This document shows positions 61,370-64,000 of a DNA stretch of 64,000 nucleotides, piece by piece (positions within the stretch are counted from its first letter, which is position 1; the number at the start of each line of letters is the position of its first letter). This DNA is from Desulfocucumis sp964643075 (GTDB lineage Bacteria > Bacillota > Desulfotomaculia > Desulfotomaculales > Desulfocucumaceae). The stretch is from assembly GCA_964643075.1 (NCBI GenBank), contig CAZXQO010000018.1, positions 20,781 to 84,780 on the forward strand, in the 5' to 3' direction. The translations under genes and the position numbers were made by a program. The notes under the pieces are model-generated. The model worked only from the letters and a program-made list of their open reading frames with translations, was not told the origin of the DNA and ran no database searches.

Positions 61370-62497
61370 TTACCCCCCTTCCGTGAAACCCGTATCCCTG
61401 TGGCTGATCTTGGCCGGCCCTATTTCCGACCAGTCTCCCAGATTTAACGTAACCGCTGCTTCTATCGCTCTGTTTCCCGTAATCCGGCAGTGTCTTCCCA
61501 CCAGGCTTTCCTTAAGATAAACCCTGTCAACAACATGGCTGTCGTCCATAATTATAGAATTTTCCACCCTGGCACCTTCCAGGATACAATTTTTTCCGAT
61601 GGAACAATACGGACCTATATGGGAATTTTTCACCGTTACCCCTTCGCCTAACACCACTGGCCCCACTACCACACTATCGAAAATACTGCTCCCAGGTCCT
61701 GTTTCCACCCGTCCCTCCACACAGCTTTTATCGTCCACCCCACCCTCGATACGCCTTGTGCACCGCTCATCCAGTATAACACTGTTGGCCTCCAGCAGAT
61801 CCTCCTTGCAACCTGTGTCGAACCACCATCCCCCTTGCACTCTGGCAGTGACATGCCCCCCCGTTTCCAGCAGCCGCTGGATGGCGTCAGTTATTTCCAG
61901 TTCACCTCTGGCGGAAGGAGTTATTTCCCGAATGGCCTTATGTATTTTTTCATTAAACAGGTAAACACCCACCAGAGCATAATTGCTAACCGGGTCCCTG
62001 GGCTTTTCCACAAGCCGCAGGATATTAAAATGTTTATCCACAATCGCCACCCCAAAGCGCTCCGGCTCGCTAACAGGTTTAAGCAAAACTCCGGCGTCGT
62101 ACTTTTCGCCGTCGAATGCAGCGAGCATCTCCTCAAATCCAGGTCTAATCAGATTATCGCCCAGAAACATCAGAAACGGGTTACTACCCAGAAAATCCCC
62201 GGCCACCGATACAGCATGGGCCAGCCCTGCCGGTTTATCTTGTAGTATATAGGTGATGTTAACATGCCAGCGCCCGCCGTCACCTAAGGACTCTTTTAGT
62301 AATTCGCCGGTGCGCGGGGAGATCACCACGCCCACATCTTTAACGCCCATCGCGGAGATTTGCTCCATTATATAAAAAATAGTCGGTTTATTTGCCACAG
62401 GAATAAGTTGTTTTGGAATGGCATGCGTAAGAGGGCGCATTCTTGTACCCTCTCCTCCCGATAATACCAGGGCCTTGAGCAATGGCTTTGTCTTCAT
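61370..62497 (-). CDS. Sugar-phosphate nucleotidyltransferase (long RmlA type)
   Basis: A 375-aa enzyme that makes NDP-sugar, most like glucose-1-phosphate thymidylyltransferase of the long group. The N-terminal site is LVLSGGEGTRMRPLTHAIPK (about 10-29) with LGDNLIRPG; the C-terminal part (about 250-375) is a left-handed beta helix of hexapeptide repeats (VVVGPVVLGEGVTVKNSHIG). It likely supplies surface polysaccharide synthesis with the nearby glycosyltransferases. ATG at 62497 has GGGGG 7 bases upstream. Confidence 0.9.
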   Translation of the reverse strand: MKTKPLLKALVLSGGEGTRMRPLTHAIPKQLIPVANKPTIFYIMEQISAMGVKDVGVVISPRTGELLKESLGDGGRWHVNITYILQDKPAGLAHAVSVAGDFLGSNPFLMFLGDNLIRPGFEEMLAAFDGEKYDAGVLLKPVSEPERFGVAIVDKHFNILRLVEKPRDPVSNYALVGVYLFNEKIHKAIREITPSARGELEITDAIQRLLETGGHVTARVQGGWWFDTGCKEDLLEANSVILDERCTRRIEGGVDDKSCVEGRVETGPGSSIFDSVVVGPVVLGEGVTVKNSHIGPYCSIGKNCILEGARVENSIIMDDSHVVDRVYLKESLVGRHCRITGNRAIEAAVTLNLGDWSEIGPAKISHRDTGFTEGG

Positions 62498-62669
62498 CAC
62501 ATATCCCCCGATTAAAACATCTTTTAATCCAGGATATGAGAAAATTAAAAATATGTTACGGACATTGAGGAAAACGGGGGACGGGAAAATCGGAAAATCA
62601 CAAAAACAATTGCAGGTGAATATATTGCTTTAGGTAAAACTTGCCTAATGCTTTCAAGGGGGAGTTTTG

Positions 62670-63689
62670 TTGCCTGTAATTATACACCCGCCTTCTTTAA
62701 AGTTCAGATGGATGTTTCAAAGGCCTCAACAGATGTTTAACCAGTTTGCCCAGCAGGGCTACCAGTCAATATTCTGCAGCCCGGGCAGCAAAAAGGAACC
62801 CGGTTCGGTGAAAAAACTGTCAGACAACTTGTACATCTGTACAAAATCAGATCCACTGGCTATTCCCCACCAAGAGCCGCGCATATTGTGGATTAGTGCG
62901 CCCATTTTTGTCCGTCAGATTGCGAGATACCATCCACACCTGGTGGTATACGACGCTCTGGACGACCCCAGCGAGGAATTCGCCAGCTGGGCGCCTTATG
63001 TGGAAGAAGTCAGAAACAGATCTGACATTATTTTCGCCACTTCGCTGAAGATATTCCAGGAGAATAGCAAAAGACACCCCGAAGTTCACCTCTGCCCCAA
63101 CGGTGTAGATTATGAACACTTTGCCCCGGCTCAGAGCGGCGGACTTATCCGCCCCAAAAACCTTCCGCATAATGGCCGGCCGGTTATTGGTTACATAGGT
63201 GCTTTGGCAACATGGCTGGATTGGAATCTGATTGACTATATCACTAATCAAAACCCGGATTTCAATTTCGTTTTCGTCGGACCTTTATACAATACCAGGC
63301 TGCCGTTTCACAAAAGCAACCTGATTGTTACCGGTTACAAAGAATATCGCTACTTGCCGAATTACCTGCAATGCTTTGATGTTTGCCTGATACCTTTTAA
63401 AATCACTTCTATGACCTGCGGCTGCAACCCCATAAAAATGTATGAATATCTAAGTTCCGGTAAACCAGTGGTATCCACCCCCCTGCCGGAAGTAACAAAA
63501 ATAGAAGAAATATTAATAGGCAACACCCCGGAAGAATTCAATAAACAGATACACCATGCCCTGTACCAGGATACCGCAGGAAAACGCCAAAGACGTATTG
63601 ATATAGCCCGTCAAAACTCCTGGCAAAACAGGGCCCGGCTGGCCATTGAGGTTATGGAAGAAAACCTGAGAGTTAGGGGGTTCATGTAA
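62670..63689 (+). CDS. GT-B fold glycosyltransferase
   Basis: A 339-aa enzyme. The N-terminus opens PSLKFRWMFQRPQQMFNQFA, typical for the RPQQ group of GT1/GT4-like enzymes. The C-terminal half has RPVIGYIGALATWLDWNLI and the nucleotide-sugar site NPIKMYEYLSSGKPVVSTPL (about 255-275) with the family Glu. It starts at TTG (62670, or the adjacent TTG at 62667) after AAGGGGGAG. The next gene begins one base after its stop, so the two are co-transcribed. Confidence 0.87.
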   Translation: MPVIIHPPSLKFRWMFQRPQQMFNQFAQQGYQSIFCSPGSKKEPGSVKKLSDNLYICTKSDPLAIPHQEPRILWISAPIFVRQIARYHPHLVVYDALDDPSEEFASWAPYVEEVRNRSDIIFATSLKIFQENSKRHPEVHLCPNGVDYEHFAPAQSGGLIRPKNLPHNGRPVIGYIGALATWLDWNLIDYITNQNPDFNFVFVGPLYNTRLPFHKSNLIVTGYKEYRYLPNYLQCFDVCLIPFKITSMTCGCNPIKMYEYLSSGKPVVSTPLPEVTKIEEILIGNTPEEFNKQIHHALYQDTAGKRQRRIDIARQNSWQNRARLAIEVMEENLRVRGFM

Positions 63690-63690
63690 A

Positions 63691-63975
63691 ATGTTTAACG
63701 AAAACGATAGTATTAGCGATATTCTGAATAAATACCCGGCAACACAAAAAGTTTTTAGTTTTTACGGCTATAATTGCTATGGGTGAGGGAGTAAAAACCA
63801 AACGGTCGGGCAGTTCGCCCGCCAGAACAACATGCCGGTTGAAAACCTGATGGCAAAGATTAACAAGGCTATTCAGGAGCCGGATTTCAAACCCCAGATA
63901 AAAATTAAAATACCCCGTTACGCCATAAGAAAAACCTATATTAAGGAAAGGGGACACACCTTCTTTGATAACTAA
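63691..63975 (+). CDS. DUF1858-type redox protein with in-frame TGA (candidate selenoprotein)
   Basis: A 94-codon gene interrupted by one TGA (63784..63786). Before it is ISDILNKYPATQKVFSFYG then YNCYG; after it GSKNQTVGQFARQNN and a helix. This fits the DUF1858 (hybrid-cluster-associated redox disulfide) pattern, in which CxGC follows a KYPETxxVFxxYG helix, and the TGA sits exactly at the second Cys, giving CYGU. 25 bases beyond the TGA is a hairpin (63804..63823) with a bulged U and a GU-containing loop, as in bacterial SECIS elements. Start ATG has AGGGGG 10 bases upstream. The last ten residues come from a GGGGACACACC repeat. A nonsense pseudogene is the alternative. Confidence 0.75.
63804..63823 (+). 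promoter_or_regulatory. SECIS-like hairpin
   Basis: GG(T)CGGGC-AGTTC-GCCCGCC: seven base pairs, a single bulged T on the 5' side and a 5-base loop containing GT. The loop begins 26 bases after the TGA. Bulged U and loop GU are the recognition features for SelB in known bacterial SECIS elements. Confidence 0.6.
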
Positions 63976-64000
63976 ATCCCTTACAGCTTTACTATTTCAC
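63955..64000 (+). repeat. Dispersed repeat, long subfamily, cut by window end
   Basis: Starts GGGGACACACCTTCTTTG after the common flank AAGGAAA and continues like the minus-strand copy of 61297..61362 (ATAACTAAA, CTTAACAGCTT-like segments). The right end lies beyond the window. Confidence 0.65.

Noticed and set aside
63691..63975. Reading the TGA-containing frame simply as a pseudogene
   Set aside because: The frame is otherwise intact on both sides, the TGA is at one exact redox-Cys position, and a SECIS-like hairpin follows. I kept selenocysteine as the main reading and state the alternative in the entry.
1..64000. CRISPR array
   Set aside because: The dispersed palindromic repeats are irregularly spaced, occur in both orientations and have no spacer pattern; no cas genes are present.
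1..64000. Prophage or integrative element
   Set aside because: No integrase, phage structural genes or attachment-site repeats were seen; the genes form ordinary chromosomal operons.

Overview
The window looks like chromosomal DNA of an anaerobic, spore-forming, Gram-positive sulfate reducer of the Desulfotomaculum/Pelotomaculum type (Peptococcaceae). The evidence is a dissimilatory sulfite reductase locus (dsrA-dsrB-dsrD), a DsrMK membrane complex without dsrJOP, dsrC, spore germination genes (sleB-ypeB), a SCIFF peptide with its radical-SAM maturase, a T-box leader and a cobalamin riboswitch. This assignment is inferred from gene content, not from a 16S gene; there is no rRNA gene in the window.

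Layout. 0-5 kb: sppA, pyrG (own promoter and attenuator-like hairpin), a small XapX membrane protein and argS. 5-8 kb: a Phd/PIN toxin-antitoxin pair, then an Lrp-type regulator plus aminotransferase behind a T-box that carries a nested repeat insertion. 8-10.3 kb: sleB-ypeB. 10.4-22.6 kb: sulfite-reduction region with a CbiA/DsrN-like amidase, dsrC, dsrM-dsrK, a ferredoxin, an FmdB zinc ribbon, two HEAT-repeat paralogues, a YkgJ protein, a TPR protein and dsrA-dsrB-dsrD. 22.8-33 kb: hsp20, glnS, archaeal-type FBP aldolase/phosphatase, a radical SAM/SPASM protein with a Cys-rich tail, DUF169, an MBL hydrolase and an ADP-forming acyl-CoA synthetase. 33-41.2 kb: a cobalamin-riboswitch operon (NCS1 permease, cobS, cobT, bzaC-like methyltransferase, two B12-binding radical SAM enzymes) that fits the late steps of anaerobic benzimidazole (lower ligand) synthesis. 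41.3-51.5 kb: a broken histidine kinase, DJ-1, flavin reductase, rlmH, murA, peptidase MA, TPR, DUF2935 and a LysM/G5/M23 protein. 51.8-64 kb: SCIFF locus, CHASE2 adenylate cyclase, two unusual surface-like proteins, tRNA-Gly, glycosyltransferases, a CAP-domain protein, a sugar nucleotidyltransferase and, at the end, a DUF1858-type gene with an in-frame TGA where the family has its second redox cysteine.

Two things stand out. The 63691..63975 gene is a strong candidate selenoprotein: a CxxU motif with a SECIS-like hairpin just after the TGA. Separately, a family of short palindromic elements starting GGGGACACACC and ending TGTCCCC occurs about ten times. Copies are nested in one another, sit inside another hairpin repeat, sit inside the T-box leader, are inserted in frame within the bzaE-like coding sequence, and form the 3' ends of two coding sequences.
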